64,000 nucleotides of DNA from Planctomycetota bacterium (GTDB taxonomy: Bacteria > Planctomycetota > UBA1135 > GCA-002686595): assembly GCA_016795325.1 (NCBI GenBank), contig JAEUHY010000015.1, positions 806,001-870,000 of the forward strand, in the 5' to 3' direction. The position numbers and the translations under genes are program-made. The stretch's first letter is position 1. Each line of letters opens with the position of its first letter. Shown piece by piece: positions 1 through 9,139 of this stretch. The notes under the pieces were generated by a model that saw only the letters and a list, made by a program, of their open reading frames with translations, was not told the origin of the DNA and searched no databases.

Positions 1-526
1 ACTGCGAGTGCACGTGCGCGTCGAAGGTCCAGTAGGGGACGTACACGCCGCGCGCGTCGTGGGTCCGGACCTGCCGCAGGGCGTTCGGGCGGAACCACAG
101 GCCCGCGATCCAGGTGCGGAAGTTCTTGTCGACCAGCGTGCGCTCGACGTCGAGCGGCACGATCGACTCCGGTCGGATCAGCTGGCGGTTGGCGCTCTGC
201 GGCAAGACGCTCGCCGAGCCGCAGAACGGACAGGTCTGCGCCGTGCGCACATCCGCGAACTCGACCGTCGCTCCGCAGGTCGAACAGCGCGCCGCGCGTT
301 GTTCGACGCCCATGCCCCGCGCGGCGGCGCCCGCGTCCTCGAGCGCGCGCTCGACGATCTCGCCGTCGGCGCGCGGCACGGCCTGCTTCGCGCCGCAGTG
401 CTGGCAGCTGAGGCAGTCGCTGGCCGGGTCCCAGGTCAGTTGCGCGCCGCAGTCGCGGCACGGAAAGTCGACCTGCGTGGGTTCGGCGGGCTCGCTGGCG
501 GCGGGGGACTCGCTCGGTTCGCTCAA
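1..526 (-). CDS. Zinc-ribbon protein, N-terminal part (runs off the window)
   Basis: Reading the minus strand from 526 down to base 1 gives an open frame with two zinc-ribbon knuckles: CRDCG paired with CxxCQHCG, then CSTCG paired with CPFCG. A WIAGLWFRP stretch and VYVPYWTFDAH follow. An in-frame stop at 605-607 bounds the 5' side, and no ATG lies above 313. I chose the TTG at 526 because translation from 313 would lose the first zinc ribbon. The C-terminus lies outside the window. This layout resembles the multi-zinc-ribbon proteins often encoded beside SPFH or virion-core-like genes, which fits the divergent neighbour at 734. Function is unknown. A structural or DNA-binding role for the ribbons is only inference. 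Confidence 0.68.
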   Translation of the reverse strand, partial: MSEPSESPAASEPAEPTQVDFPCRDCGAQLTWDPASDCLSCQHCGAKQAVPRADGEIVERALEDAGAAARGMGVEQRAARCSTCGATVEFADVRTAQTCPFCGSASVLPQSANRQLIRPESIVPLDVERTLVDKNFRTWIAGLWFRPNALRQVRTHDARGVYVPYWTFDAHVHSQ

Positions 527-733
527 GGACGGAAGGTCTTTCAGGGGGCGGGGAACGGGAGGGCGACGAGCGCTTCGTACGTCGTCGAGCGATTCCCCGT
601 TACGCTAGCGCCGATTTGTCGAAGTAGATCGTCGCAGGCCGCGCGCGCCGTTCGCGCGCGGACGCCTGGCCCGGCCCGCGCGAACCGCGCGTGTCCGAGC
701 GACGAATTTCTCATCCTCAGCTAGGAGCAACGC

Positions 734-1834
734 ATGGGAGTGATGGACTGGATCAAGCGCGGTGTCGGCGAACTGATGATCGCCCGGCCCGACGAAGCCA
801 AGGGCTACGTCGTGTGGAAGCACCCCGACCCGACCATCCCGATGAAGTCGCAGCTGACCGTCGAGTCCGACGAGCGCTGCGTCTTCTTCCGCGACGGCAA
901 GATCGTCGCCACGCTCGGCCCCGGGCGCCACACGCTCGACTCGGCGAACCTGCCGTTCCTGTCGAACCTGATCGACTCGTTCACCGGCGGGCGCGTGCTG
1001 ATCGCCGAGGTGTTCTTCGTCAGCGTGCGTGAGTTCACCGGCATCAAGTTCGGCGGGAAGATCGGCAACGTCGAGGACCCCAAGAGCGGCGTGCCGGTCG
1101 AGACGATGGTGCACGGCGAGTTCGCGTTCCGCGTCAGCTCGCCCGAGGCGCTCGTCGTCGGGCTGGTCGGCATGGGCCGCAGCGAGCCCGATCCGGTCGG
1201 GCCCTGGATGCGCGAGCAGGTGCTCAAGGTCATCCGCGACCGCATCGCCGAGCTGATCGTGCGCAACAAGTGGCCGCTGCTCGACGTGACCAGCGGCGCG
1301 TACACCGAGGAACTCGAGAAGTCGGTGCTCGAGGGCATCGTCGGCCACGTCTCGAGCTACGGCCTCTTGATCCCGCGCCTGGGCAACTTCGTGATCGCGA
1401 TCAACGAAGACGACCGCGCCAACCTGAAGCGCCTGTACACCGACGCCGCCTACCTGCGCGCGGTCGGGGGCGTCGACAACTTCCAGCGTTTCGCCGCTGG
1501 CAAGGCGATGATGGGCGCGGGCGAAGGTCTGGCCAAGGGCGGCGGCGACGGCGGCGCGGGCGGCGGAAGCGGCCTGTTGGGCGGCGCCGGGCTCGGCGTG
1601 GGCCTGAGCATGGCCCAGATGATGATGGGCGCCGCGGCGCAGCAGGCTGCTCCGAATGCACAGGCGGCTGCGGCCGGTGCAGCGGGCGCGGCCGCCGCTG
1701 GCGCTGGCGCTGGAGCTGGCGCTGCGGCCGGGGCGCCGGCCGTCGGAACGGCGCGTTTCTGCGCCGGCTGCGGCGCGCCTCTGGCGCCGGACGCGCGCTT
1801 CTGCGGCCAGTGCGGGCGCAAGCGCGACGCGTAG
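734..1834 (+). CDS. SPFH-domain (virion-core-like) protein with C-terminal zinc ribbon
   Basis: The 366-aa protein starts at an ATG preceded by AGGAG. Residues about 1-250 resemble the SPFH/prohibitin-like YdjI (virion core) family: MGVMDWIKRGVGELMIARPD at the start, then LTVESDERCVFFRDGK and LGPGRHTLD. A Gly/Ala-rich low-complexity linker follows (about residues 265-335). The end is a zinc ribbon with CAGCG and CGQCG pairs, probably four zinc ligands. SPFH proteins usually form large oligomers at membranes, but no signal peptide or clear membrane helix is visible here. The divergent neighbour also carries zinc ribbons, suggesting the two products act together. A strong terminator follows. 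The family assignment is good; the cellular role is unknown. Confidence 0.85.
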   Translation: MGVMDWIKRGVGELMIARPDEAKGYVVWKHPDPTIPMKSQLTVESDERCVFFRDGKIVATLGPGRHTLDSANLPFLSNLIDSFTGGRVLIAEVFFVSVREFTGIKFGGKIGNVEDPKSGVPVETMVHGEFAFRVSSPEALVVGLVGMGRSEPDPVGPWMREQVLKVIRDRIAELIVRNKWPLLDVTSGAYTEELEKSVLEGIVGHVSSYGLLIPRLGNFVIAINEDDRANLKRLYTDAAYLRAVGGVDNFQRFAAGKAMMGAGEGLAKGGGDGGAGGGSGLLGGAGLGVGLSMAQMMMGAAAQQAAPNAQAAAAGAAGAAAAGAGAGAGAAAGAPAVGTARFCAGCGAPLAPDARFCGQCGRKRDA

Positions 1835-1855
1835 CACCGGTCCGTTCTGCACGCT

Positions 1856-1901
1856 GCGGGGGGCGCCAGGTCGAGCTCGACCGGCGCCCCCCGCTCTGTT
1901 T
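1856..1901 (+). terminator. Rho-independent-type terminator after the SPFH gene
   Basis: A 12-bp perfect GC stem (1856-1867 with 1883-1894) surrounds a second palindrome, GGTCGAGCTCGACC, separated by one bulged A. TCTGTTT follows. It lies 22 nt after the stop codon. Confidence 0.75.
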
Positions 1902-2194
1902 CCCGTCGGGCGCCGGGCCCGTGCCACACATCCGGTCGCCCCGGGAGCTGTGAGGGGCGCCTCGGGGACCTACGGAGCCGCTGCTGGGGCAGTGCCGCGG
2001 CGGGGAAAACCATTAGGCGTTCGGACGGCGCCCTCGCCGTGTGAGAAACAGCGGGTAAGCTTTCGAAGTAGAGCGCGGGGCCCCGGCGCGGGAGTGGTAG
2101 CCCGCATTCAGGTAGCCGCAAGGCCGGCGCGCTCCTCTGTGCTGCGCAACCTCCTTTCGCAGCGCTGATCCTCTTCACCAAGGAAACAACATCC

Positions 2195-3766
2195 ATGCGT
2201 AGTCTTCTTGTTATTGCCGCAGCCGCTGCGGCGCTCGGGTCGCTCAATCTCAGCGCTTCGGCGCAGTGCACGACCGGTGGCGCCGGTGGCCCCGTTCCGG
2301 CCGTGGGTACGGGCGGCGGCGCAGTCGCCGGCCAACTTCCGCCGACGCCGTTCGTGTCGACGCTGAACGTCACCTCGCTGCCGGCGGGCGCGACTTCGGT
2401 CACCGAAGTCAAGCTCAACGGCTTCGCCCACACCTGGGCGAGCGACATCACCGTCGTGCTCACCGACCCCGCTGGCGTGTCGGTCGTTCTGCTCGAGGAA
2501 CCGGGCGGCGAGCCCGCCTACCAGTGCAACTTCAACGGCGACTATTCGATCGTCGACGCGCAGAACCCGGCGGCCATCTACCCGGCTTGCCCGGTTGACG
2601 CGGACATCCCCGCGGGCGCCTACGAGCAGTACTTCGGCACGTGGCCGGCCGCTGGCTTCGCCGGCGTGCAGAAGCTGCTGATGTCCCAGATTCCGCCGCA
2701 GATCGGAACCTGGACGCTGTCGATCTACGACTGGGTTGCGGCCGACGCCGGCGCGCTGACGAGCTGGGACCTGTGCTTCGGCACGCCGTCGACGAACTCG
2801 ACGCAGGCTGCCTGCAACGGCGGCACGACGCTCTCGACGCTCTTCACCGGCCCCAACGGCGGCAACATCAACGGCCAGATCTTCTTCAACCTGACCGTCA
2901 CCAACCCCGCGGGCATCAACGTCTCGCAGCTGGAGATCAACAGCACCTACTCGAACAACCCGTTCGAGCTGGAAGTCTTCACGAAGCCGGGCCTGTTCGC
3001 GCTGAACGACAACACCGACCCGAACCTGTGGACCTCGCAGGGCGTCGGCGTCGGCTACACCAACACGGTTGACCTGCCGACGGTGGTCGAGATCCCCGAC
3101 TTCAACCTCGCTCCGGGCCAGTACTGCGTTTCGCTGCTCATGCGCGGCACCAACTTCCGCTACACGAACGGCACGACGCCGCTCCCGGGCAACCAGGTCT
3201 ACACCAACGCCGACATCACCATCGCCGGCGTCGGCGCGCAGAACTTCGCCTGGACCACGCCGCTGTTCTCGCCGCGCGTGTTCAACGGCTCGCTCCGCTA
3301 CAACTGCGGTCCCGCCGTCCCGCCGATCGTCACGTACTGCACCGGCGGTACGACGACGAACGGCTGCGTTGCGTCGCTCGCCTCCTCGGACCAGCCGAGC
3401 GCGACGAACGCCACGAGCCCGGTCTTCACCGCCACGAACGTCGAAGGCGCCAAGCAGGGCCTGATGTTCTACGGCCTCAACAACACCGGCTTCACGCCGA
3501 TCGCCTGGGCCTCCGGCAGCACGAGCTTCCTGTGCGTCAAGTCGCCGACCCAGCGCTTCCCCAACCAGACGGCGACCGGCACCGCGAACCAGTGCAACGG
3601 CACGATGACCCAGAACTTCGTCGCGTGGGAGACCGCCAACCCCACCGCGATCGGTCAGCCCTTCGCCTCCGGTCAGAAGATGTTCATCCAGGCTTGGTTC
3701 CGCGATCCGGCGGCCCCCAAGACGACGAACCTCTCGAACGCGATCGAACTGACCTTCATCCCCTGA
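2195..3766 (+). CDS. Secreted protein with P-domain-like N-terminus and planctomycete-type C-terminal module
   Basis: The 523-aa protein begins with a clear signal peptide (MRSLLVIAAAAAALGSLNLS, cleavage near ASA-Q). Residues about 35-205 resemble the P/Homo-B beta-sandwich of proprotein convertases, with LNGFAHTWASDITVVLTDP, GTWTLSIYDW and LTSWDLCFG. Middle residues (about 210-375) form a second Thr/Asn-rich beta-type region. The C-terminal part (about 380-523) runs from VTYCTGGTTTNGC through GLMFYGLNNTG and FLCVKSPTQR to QAWFRDP and ends NLSNAIELTF. A related ending occurs in the exported protein at 20070-22463. No protease residues are visible, so it is more likely structural or binding. 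AAGGA stands 10 nt before the ATG. It is a stand-alone gene flanked by terminators. Confidence 0.85.
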   Translation: MRSLLVIAAAAAALGSLNLSASAQCTTGGAGGPVPAVGTGGGAVAGQLPPTPFVSTLNVTSLPAGATSVTEVKLNGFAHTWASDITVVLTDPAGVSVVLLEEPGGEPAYQCNFNGDYSIVDAQNPAAIYPACPVDADIPAGAYEQYFGTWPAAGFAGVQKLLMSQIPPQIGTWTLSIYDWVAADAGALTSWDLCFGTPSTNSTQAACNGGTTLSTLFTGPNGGNINGQIFFNLTVTNPAGINVSQLEINSTYSNNPFELEVFTKPGLFALNDNTDPNLWTSQGVGVGYTNTVDLPTVVEIPDFNLAPGQYCVSLLMRGTNFRYTNGTTPLPGNQVYTNADITIAGVGAQNFAWTTPLFSPRVFNGSLRYNCGPAVPPIVTYCTGGTTTNGCVASLASSDQPSATNATSPVFTATNVEGAKQGLMFYGLNNTGFTPIAWASGSTSFLCVKSPTQRFPNQTATGTANQCNGTMTQNFVAWETANPTAIGQPFASGQKMFIQAWFRDPAAPKTTNLSNAIELTFIP

Positions 3767-3819
3767 TCGCCTGAGGCTCGCGCTGCGGGGGTGAGTCCTC
3801 GCGGCGCGCGCTGAATTCC

Positions 3820-3863
3820 GCGGCCGGCCGTCCTCGCGAAGGATGGCCGGCCGCTTGTGTTTT
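3820..3863. terminator. Terminator hairpin between convergent genes
   Basis: A 15-bp stem (3820-3834 with 3840-3854, one G-T pair) encloses the loop CGCGA and is followed by TTGTGTTTT. It sits between the secreted-protein gene and the convergent GGDEF-EAL gene, and could act in both directions. Confidence 0.75.
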
Positions 3864-3968
3864 CTGCGCGGTTCGCTGGTGCGCGTGGGAACACGGTCTG
3901 CGAGTTCAACCGCCCTGAGCCAGAGCTCCAACCGCCGGGCGCCAGAGCGGACCCGCCGCGCGGAGCGG

Positions 3969-5744
3969 CTACCAGCGGCGCGCGACGAGCAGCAGGTTGC
4001 GGCAGGCGGCGCCGTCGAGCGGCTTGGCGAAGAAGTAGCCCTGCGCGAAGTCACAGCCCACGTCGCGCAGCAGCGCGAGTTGGTCGGCGGTCTCGACGCC
4101 CTCGGCGATCACCTGCTTGCCGAGGTTGCGGCCGATCATGACGATCGCCCGCACGATCCGCGCGTCGTCGCCGTCGATGGCGCGGTCGACGCCCAGGTGC
4201 TGCACGAAGGAGCGGTCGATCTTCAGCGCGTCGATCGGGAAGCGCTGCAGGTACGACAGGGACGAGTATCCCGTGCCGAAGTCGTCGATGGACAGGCGCA
4301 CGCCGAGTTGCTTCAGGCGCCGCAAGGTGCTCGCCGCCGCCTCGGGGTGGTCGAGGATCGCGCTCTCGGTGATCTCGAGTTGCAGGTGCTCGGCCGGCAG
4401 CTCGGTCTCGCGCAACACCTCATCGATCACGTTCGCGAGGTCCGGCTGCGAAAGCTGCTTGCTCGAGAGGTTGACGCTCAGCGTGCAGGCGCCCGCGCTC
4501 GACTGGCTGCGCCACTGCATGGCCTCGATGCACGCCTCGCGGAGCACCCAACGTCCGAGCGGCTGGATCAGGCCGGTTTCTTCGGCGACGGGGATGAATT
4601 CACCGGGGTCGACCAGGCCGCGTTCCGTCGAGCGCCAGCGGGCCAGCGCCTCGACGCCGCTGACGCGGCCCTCTCCGAGCGCGACGATCGGCTGGTATTG
4701 GACGAACATCTCGCCGCGCTCCACCGCGCGGCGCAGCTCGGCTTCGAGCTGCAGCTGGCGCAGCACGTGAGCGTGCATCGCGGTGTCGAACAGCGCGTGC
4801 CGCGCGCGGCCGCGCGCCTTGGCGCGGTACATCGCGGTGTCCGCGTCGCGCAGCACGTCTTCGGGCCGCTGGTACCCGGTGGTCGAGCAGGCGATTCCGA
4901 TCGACGAGCTCGTGAAGATCTCCTGGCCGCCGATGTCGAACGGCGCGGAGAGTTCCTTCTGGATGCGCTCGGCGACCGTCGTGGCGTCCGAGATGTCCTT
5001 GATGTCGTCCAGCAGCACGGTGAACTCGTCGCCGCCCAGGCGCGCCACGCTGTCGCCGGGGCGCAGCGAAACCTCGAGCCGCCGCGCGACCATCACGAGC
5101 AAACGGTCGCCGGCCATGTGCCCCAGGCTGTCGTTGATCACCTTGAAGCGGTCGATGTCGAGGAACAGCACCGCGAAGGCGAAGTCCTTGCGCCGCGTTG
5201 CGCGCCGCAGCGCGTGGCGCAGGCGGTCGAGGAACAGCGCGCGGTTGGGCAGGTTGGTGAGCGGGTCGTAGAAGGCGCGGTGCGCGAGCTGCTCCTCGGC
5301 CACCTTGCGGTGCGTGACGTCGGTGAGCGAGCCGCCGAACTCCAGCGCCTTGCCCTGTTCATCGCGACCGGCGATGCCGCGGCACACGACCCAGCGGTAC
5401 ACGCCGGTCTCGTGCATCACGCGGTGTTCGTTCTCGAAGTGGCTGGTCAGCCCCTCGATGTGCGCCCTCAGCGCCGACAGCACGCGCTCGCGGTCGTCGG
5501 GGTGCACGCGGTCGAGCCACTCGTTGATGTTCTCGTCGATCTCGTGCTCGGCGTAGCCCAGCAACTCCTTCCAACGCGGCGAGAAGTGCACGCGGTCGTG
5601 CGCGATGTCCCAGTGCCAAAGGCCGTCGTTCGCCGCGCTTTCGACGAGCTCGTAGCGCCGACGTTCGGCGTCGAGCAGTCGTCGCAACTCGACGCTGTCC
5701 AGGGCGCCGGTTGTGGGGCCGGCGAGGGCGGATTGTTCGTGCAT
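3969..5744 (-). CDS. PAS-GGDEF-EAL cyclic-di-GMP signalling protein
   Basis: The 591-aa protein has three domains in order: a PAS/PAC sensor (about residues 30-155, with WHWDIAHDRVHFSPRWKELL and the closing SLTDVTHRK), a GGDEF domain (about 160-330) and an EAL domain (about 340-585). The diguanylate cyclase signature GGDEF is intact at residues 237-241, so synthesis of c-di-GMP is possible. The phosphodiesterase motif is also intact (E365-A-L), with DDFGTGYSSL and AEGVET further on. No RxxD inhibitory site is obvious before GGDEF. No transmembrane segment is visible, so it is probably cytoplasmic. Which activity dominates cannot be told from sequence. It is transcribed alone. Confidence 0.93.
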   Translation of the reverse strand: MHEQSALAGPTTGALDSVELRRLLDAERRRYELVESAANDGLWHWDIAHDRVHFSPRWKELLGYAEHEIDENINEWLDRVHPDDRERVLSALRAHIEGLTSHFENEHRVMHETGVYRWVVCRGIAGRDEQGKALEFGGSLTDVTHRKVAEEQLAHRAFYDPLTNLPNRALFLDRLRHALRRATRRKDFAFAVLFLDIDRFKVINDSLGHMAGDRLLVMVARRLEVSLRPGDSVARLGGDEFTVLLDDIKDISDATTVAERIQKELSAPFDIGGQEIFTSSSIGIACSTTGYQRPEDVLRDADTAMYRAKARGRARHALFDTAMHAHVLRQLQLEAELRRAVERGEMFVQYQPIVALGEGRVSGVEALARWRSTERGLVDPGEFIPVAEETGLIQPLGRWVLREACIEAMQWRSQSSAGACTLSVNLSSKQLSQPDLANVIDEVLRETELPAEHLQLEITESAILDHPEAAASTLRRLKQLGVRLSIDDFGTGYSSLSYLQRFPIDALKIDRSFVQHLGVDRAIDGDDARIVRAIVMIGRNLGKQVIAEGVETADQLALLRDVGCDFAQGYFFAKPLDGAACRNLLLVARRW

Positions 5745-5826
5745 CCTCGTGTGTGGAGGCGAGGCGGGGCCGTCAAGCTAGCGATCACGCGCGCGCGAGC
5801 AAGCGCGCACTGACGGCGGCAGGATG

Positions 5827-6501
5827 TCAGACGCGCTGGAACAGCGCCCGCCAGTGCCGGGTCGGCGGGTCGCCAGCGCTCGCCAGGTCCTCGAGTTCTT
5901 GCTCGCACAGGCCGAACTGGACGAAGCGCTCGACTTCGCTGCGCACGAGCGGCCAGGGAAGCTCGCCCAGCGGTTCGTCGGGCTCGCGCGCTCGCGAGAT
6001 GGCGAGCAGGCGACCGCCCGGGCCCACGCACTGCGCCATGTTGCGCGCGGCTTGTTCGCGCAAGTGTGCGGGCAGCGCCTGCAGCGTGTAGATCTCGAGC
6101 ACGAAGTCGAACGCGGCGCGCCAGCTCGGCGGCGGCGCAAGCAGGTTCGCCGTGGAGTACTCGACCGAGCTGTTCGGCCACAGTTGCGCGCACCACGCGA
6201 CGGCCGTCGGCGCCACGTCGAACGCGCTCACCTGCGCTCCGGCCCGCGCGAGCTCCTCGGCGTCTTCGCCCAGGCCGCAGCCGACCACCAGCGCACGTGC
6301 GCCGCGCAGCGACGCGCCGTACTCGGCGAGCCACTCGCGCAGCAGCGGGTGTCCCTCGCGGTCCGCCCAGGGAACCCGCGAACTCGCTCCGTCGGCTTCT
6401 CGGTACAGCTTCTCGAACCAGCCGAGCGCGTCGCCGTGCGAGAGCGACTCCTTGGCGAGCGCGCGGGCGCGTTCGCGCGCCGCGTAGCGTTGTTCGTCCA
6501 T
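5827..6501 (-). CDS. Class I SAM-dependent methyltransferase, thiopurine-methyltransferase-like
   Basis: The 224-aa protein carries a SAM-binding motif I, ALVVGCGLGEDAEELA, followed by motif II VSAFDVAP and a motif-IV-like FDFVLEIYTLQAL. The fold and the N-terminal W/P/L pattern (VPWADREGHPLL) resemble the thiopurine/TehB-like methyltransferases. The substrate is unknown. Its ATG overlaps the stop of the upstream thioredoxin gene (TGATG), so it is last in a translationally coupled minus-strand set that begins at 9012. An in-frame fusion to upstream sequence is ruled out by that stop. Confidence 0.85.
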   Translation of the reverse strand: MDEQRYAARERARALAKESLSHGDALGWFEKLYREADGASSRVPWADREGHPLLREWLAEYGASLRGARALVVGCGLGEDAEELARAGAQVSAFDVAPTAVAWCAQLWPNSSVEYSTANLLAPPPSWRAAFDFVLEIYTLQALPAHLREQAARNMAQCVGPGGRLLAISRAREPDEPLGELPWPLVRSEVERFVQFGLCEQELEDLASAGDPPTRHWRALFQRV

Positions 6502-7796
6502 CACTTCGTCTCCGCGAGCAGGGTCTCGATCAGGCGCTCGAAGTCCTCGCGCAACTTGAGGTGCGCCGCGCCCGTGGCGGGGCCGCTGAAGCCCTGGTGC
6601 ACGGCGCGCACGTCGCCCTTGGAGTCCACGAACAGCGTGGTGGGGTAGGCGCGCACTTTGTCGAGCAACGGAAAGCGCTCCGAGGCCTTCTGCTTGTCGG
6701 ACACGCCGGCCACCAGCAGCGGGTAGCGAATTTTGTGGTGCGTTGCGTACTTGCGCACCTGGCCCGAGTCGCGCGTGAAATCGCCGGTGAGCTCGAAGGC
6801 TAGGCCGAGGATCGACAAGCCGCGCGCGCCGTAGCGCTCGTGGAGTTCGGCGAGGTAGCGCGTCTCGTCGTTGCAGTTGGGGCACCACGTGCCAAAGAGC
6901 TGCACGACGCGCGCCTTGCCGGCGAACTGCGCCTCGCCGAGCTTGCGCGACACGCCCTCCAGGTCGGGGAAGGCGAGCTCGTCGAGCTTCACGCCATCCT
7001 TCAGCTTCGTGAGGCCGAACGGGTCGGGCAGTCGCGCCTGGTCGTCGCGCACGGCGGTCCAGGTGTCGTGCCACGCGTCGCCCGACCAGAAGTCGCCGGC
7101 GAGCGAACCGTCTTCGAGCAGTTTCGCCTTGAACAGGAACGCGTGCGCGCCGTCGAAGCACGAGAGCGTGAGCTGCTCGGCGGGGAAATTGAACCGGCCC
7201 GCGAGGAAGCGGTAGTCGCCCAGGGTGGTGAGGAACGTGCCGCTGAAGTCTGCGCCCGTCGCCGCGGACGTCGAGCGCCTGTCGAGCTTGCGCCACACGG
7301 CGACGCTCGGAGCGCTGTCCGAGGCGAACTGCGCGCGCCAAGTCCCGAAGAAGCTCGGTTGGGACGCGTCGTTCGGCCAGGCAGCCTGCTCGAGGCGGCC
7401 GGGTTCGTCGATCGGCAGCGACCGCCCTTCGTACGGTTGGTAGCGCCGCGCCGCGAAGCGCATCTCGCTCCACTTGTCCGCGCCCTTGCGCTTGCGCCAC
7501 ACGCCCGCGAGCTCGTCGCCATCCGCATCGGCGCTGGCTGTGATGCGTGAGTCGTAGTGGGGGAACTCGAGCGTGAGCTCGCGCCGCTCGTCCGACCACG
7601 CGACGCTCGGCACGTCGAGGACCTCGGGCTCGTTCCGGACCTGCGCGCGCCACGCGCCGTTCTCAGCTCGCAGGAGCACGAGATCGAAGCGCAACTCTCC
7701 GCCTGGGCTGACGAGATGAGCGCGCCAGTTTCCCAGCTCGAGCGGCCGCTCCGCCGGAGCTTGGGCGAGCAGTGCGGTGAGAGCGAGTTCGAGCAT
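6501..7796 (-). CDS. TlpA-like thioredoxin-fold protein with long N-terminal beta region
   Basis: The 431-aa protein has a hydrophobic N-terminus (MLELALTALLAQAPA), probably an export signal, then about 260 residues of beta-rich sequence resembling domains attached to Planctomycete TlpA/AhpC-type proteins. The thioredoxin-fold domain occupies about residues 270-431 with the active site W-C305-P-N-C308. Further thioredoxin features are LFGTWCPNC, YPTTLFVDSKG and cis-Pro in AYPTT. A role in extracytoplasmic thiol-disulfide exchange is inferred from the family. I chose the ATG at 7796, which overlaps the TGA of the upstream sixA-like gene as TGATG. A TTG one codon earlier is the alternative. Confidence 0.87.
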   Translation of the reverse strand: MLELALTALLAQAPAERPLELGNWRAHLVSPGGELRFDLVLLRAENGAWRAQVRNEPEVLDVPSVAWSDERRELTLEFPHYDSRITASADADGDELAGVWRKRKGADKWSEMRFAARRYQPYEGRSLPIDEPGRLEQAAWPNDASQPSFFGTWRAQFASDSAPSVAVWRKLDRRSTSAATGADFSGTFLTTLGDYRFLAGRFNFPAEQLTLSCFDGAHAFLFKAKLLEDGSLAGDFWSGDAWHDTWTAVRDDQARLPDPFGLTKLKDGVKLDELAFPDLEGVSRKLGEAQFAGKARVVQLFGTWCPNCNDETRYLAELHERYGARGLSILGLAFELTGDFTRDSGQVRKYATHHKIRYPLLVAGVSDKQKASERFPLLDKVRAYPTTLFVDSKGDVRAVHQGFSGPATGAAHLKLREDFERLIETLLAETK

Positions 7797-8278
7797 CAAC
7801 GCTTGCGGCCGATCGCGCGCAGCTGGCGGGGCGTGAGGAGCGCCGCAACGTGCATCCCGCCCGGCTTGGGTTCGCCTTCGAGCACGACGACGCCGCCCTT
7901 CTTGAACGGGAAGGCGCGTGCGAGCTTGCGGTCGCTGGTGGCGAGCCAGGCCACGAGCTCGGACACGTAGGGCTCGTGTCCGACGAGCGCCATGCGCTCT
8001 TCGCTCAGCTCCTCGAGCAGCGCCTTGGTCGGCGCGCGCGCCATCAGTCCGCTGGAGCGCAGCTCGCCCTCGACCAGCTCGCTCAGCAGGTCCGCGGTTT
8101 CCACGGCGCGCAGCAGCGGGCTGTGGAGCACGTGGACGAAGCTGATCCCCAGGCGCTTCAAGCCCTTCACGACGCCGGAGAACTTGCGTTTGCCCGCGCT
8201 GGTCAACGGTCGCGCGGAGTCGCGCTGGCCTTCGACCGGATCCGCGGCCACGGCATGTCGAATGATGATCAGTTTCAT
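7796..8278 (-). CDS. sixA: SixA-like histidine phosphatase (RHG family)
   Basis: The 160-aa protein opens MKLIIIRHAVAADP, where R7-H8 are the phosphate-binding arginine and nucleophilic histidine of the histidine phosphatase branch. The second catalytic histidine is in ALVGHEPYVSEL, and LLRAVETADLL matches the usual R-A-x-x-T-A pattern. Length fits SixA, which dephosphorylates phosphohistidine on signalling proteins. The start overlaps the stop of the CHAD gene by ATGA, and its own stop overlaps the next gene. The pairing of SixA-like and CHAD genes beside ppk1 suggests a link to phosphate or polyphosphate metabolism, but this is inference. Confidence 0.88.
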   Translation of the reverse strand: MKLIIIRHAVAADPVEGQRDSARPLTSAGKRKFSGVVKGLKRLGISFVHVLHSPLLRAVETADLLSELVEGELRSSGLMARAPTKALLEELSEERMALVGHEPYVSELVAWLATSDRKLARAFPFKKGGVVVLEGEPKPGGMHVAALLTPRQLRAIGRKR

Positions 8279-9012
8279 GCTTCGCCTCCCAGTATGGCGC
8301 CGGACGTCTCCCGCCAGGCGCTTCGAACTCGTTCCATGTGCAGCACCAGGCGCGCGCTCAGCGCCGAGTCGTACTCGCTCAGGCTCGCGCCCAAGCCCAG
8401 CGCCGCCAGTTGGCGTTGCGCCACGACGATGTCGTTGAGCGAGCCGAGCTCGTCCTGGAGTCGTCGGGCGGCCTTCGGCTCGCGGTTCATCCACTCGTGC
8501 GCGTAGCGCAGTCGCCGCAAGGCGCGCCGCAGGGCGTGGAGCGCGTCGACATCGGATTCCGGACGGCACACGCTCGCGCCCAGCAGGGCCACGCGTGTCG
8601 CGAGTTTCCTGCTGCGCCGCTGCGCGCGGGCGAAAGTGAGCGGCGGGAGTTCTTCGAGGGCGTCGAGCAGCGCGCCGCAGCGTTCGTGAGCGAGCACCGC
8701 GAGGAATTGCTCGCGCGCCGGCTCGCGCTGCGCCGCGAGGGCGACGCGGAAGACGTCCGGCGTGTCGTTTTGCGCGAGCAGCACGTCGAGGTCGCGCACG
8801 GCGGAGGCGGCGCGTCGCAGCCAGCGCAGGTCCGCGCGCAGGACGCGCCAGCCGAGCAGGCGCAGGTACACGTCGAGGCGCGCGCAGGCCACACGCAGTC
8901 CGTGGACGCCTTCGCTGTCGCGCCCTTCGCGGGCCACGTCGATGCGCTCGAGCAGGGCTTCGCGCCAGCGGCCGCACTCGATGCGTTGCTCGTTGTGCTG
9001 TGCGGATCGCAT
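8275..9012 (-). CDS. CHAD-domain protein (putative polyphosphate-binding)
   Basis: The 245-aa protein is helical and rich in His, Arg and Lys. It contains the CHAD signatures VHGLRVACARLDVYLRLL and LHALRRALRRLRYAHEW, plus LGSLNDIVVAQRQL. CHAD domains bind polyphosphate through basic helices, and here the gene is divergent from ppk1 with 127 nt between the start codons. I chose the ATG at 9012, just before the first predicted helix. An ATG at 9063 would add residues without family resemblance. It heads an overlapping minus-strand unit of four genes. There is no CYTH triphosphatase domain, so it is a stand-alone CHAD protein. Confidence 0.88.
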   Translation of the reverse strand: MRSAQHNEQRIECGRWREALLERIDVAREGRDSEGVHGLRVACARLDVYLRLLGWRVLRADLRWLRRAASAVRDLDVLLAQNDTPDVFRVALAAQREPAREQFLAVLAHERCGALLDALEELPPLTFARAQRRSRKLATRVALLGASVCRPESDVDALHALRRALRRLRYAHEWMNREPKAARRLQDELGSLNDIVVAQRQLAALGLGASLSEYDSALSARLVLHMERVRSAWRETSGAILGGEA

Positions 9013-9099
9013 CGCCGCCCAAGATAGGCTTCGCACGCTGTGTGCGGACTTGTCCGGGCGCACATCAAGAGCCGATCAAGGCGGGGCCACGGCAGCGCT

Positions 9100-9108
9100 G
9101 GCTATGCT
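9100..9108 (+). promoter_or_regulatory. Possible -10 element for ppk1
   Basis: GGCTATGCT lies 31 nt before the ppk1 start. Similar GGCTAT/GCCTAC blocks precede several other genes here. No good -35 box is seen. Confidence 0.3.
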
Positions 9109-9139
9109 TTTGCGCCCCGCGTCCCCGCGCTGCGCCCCG

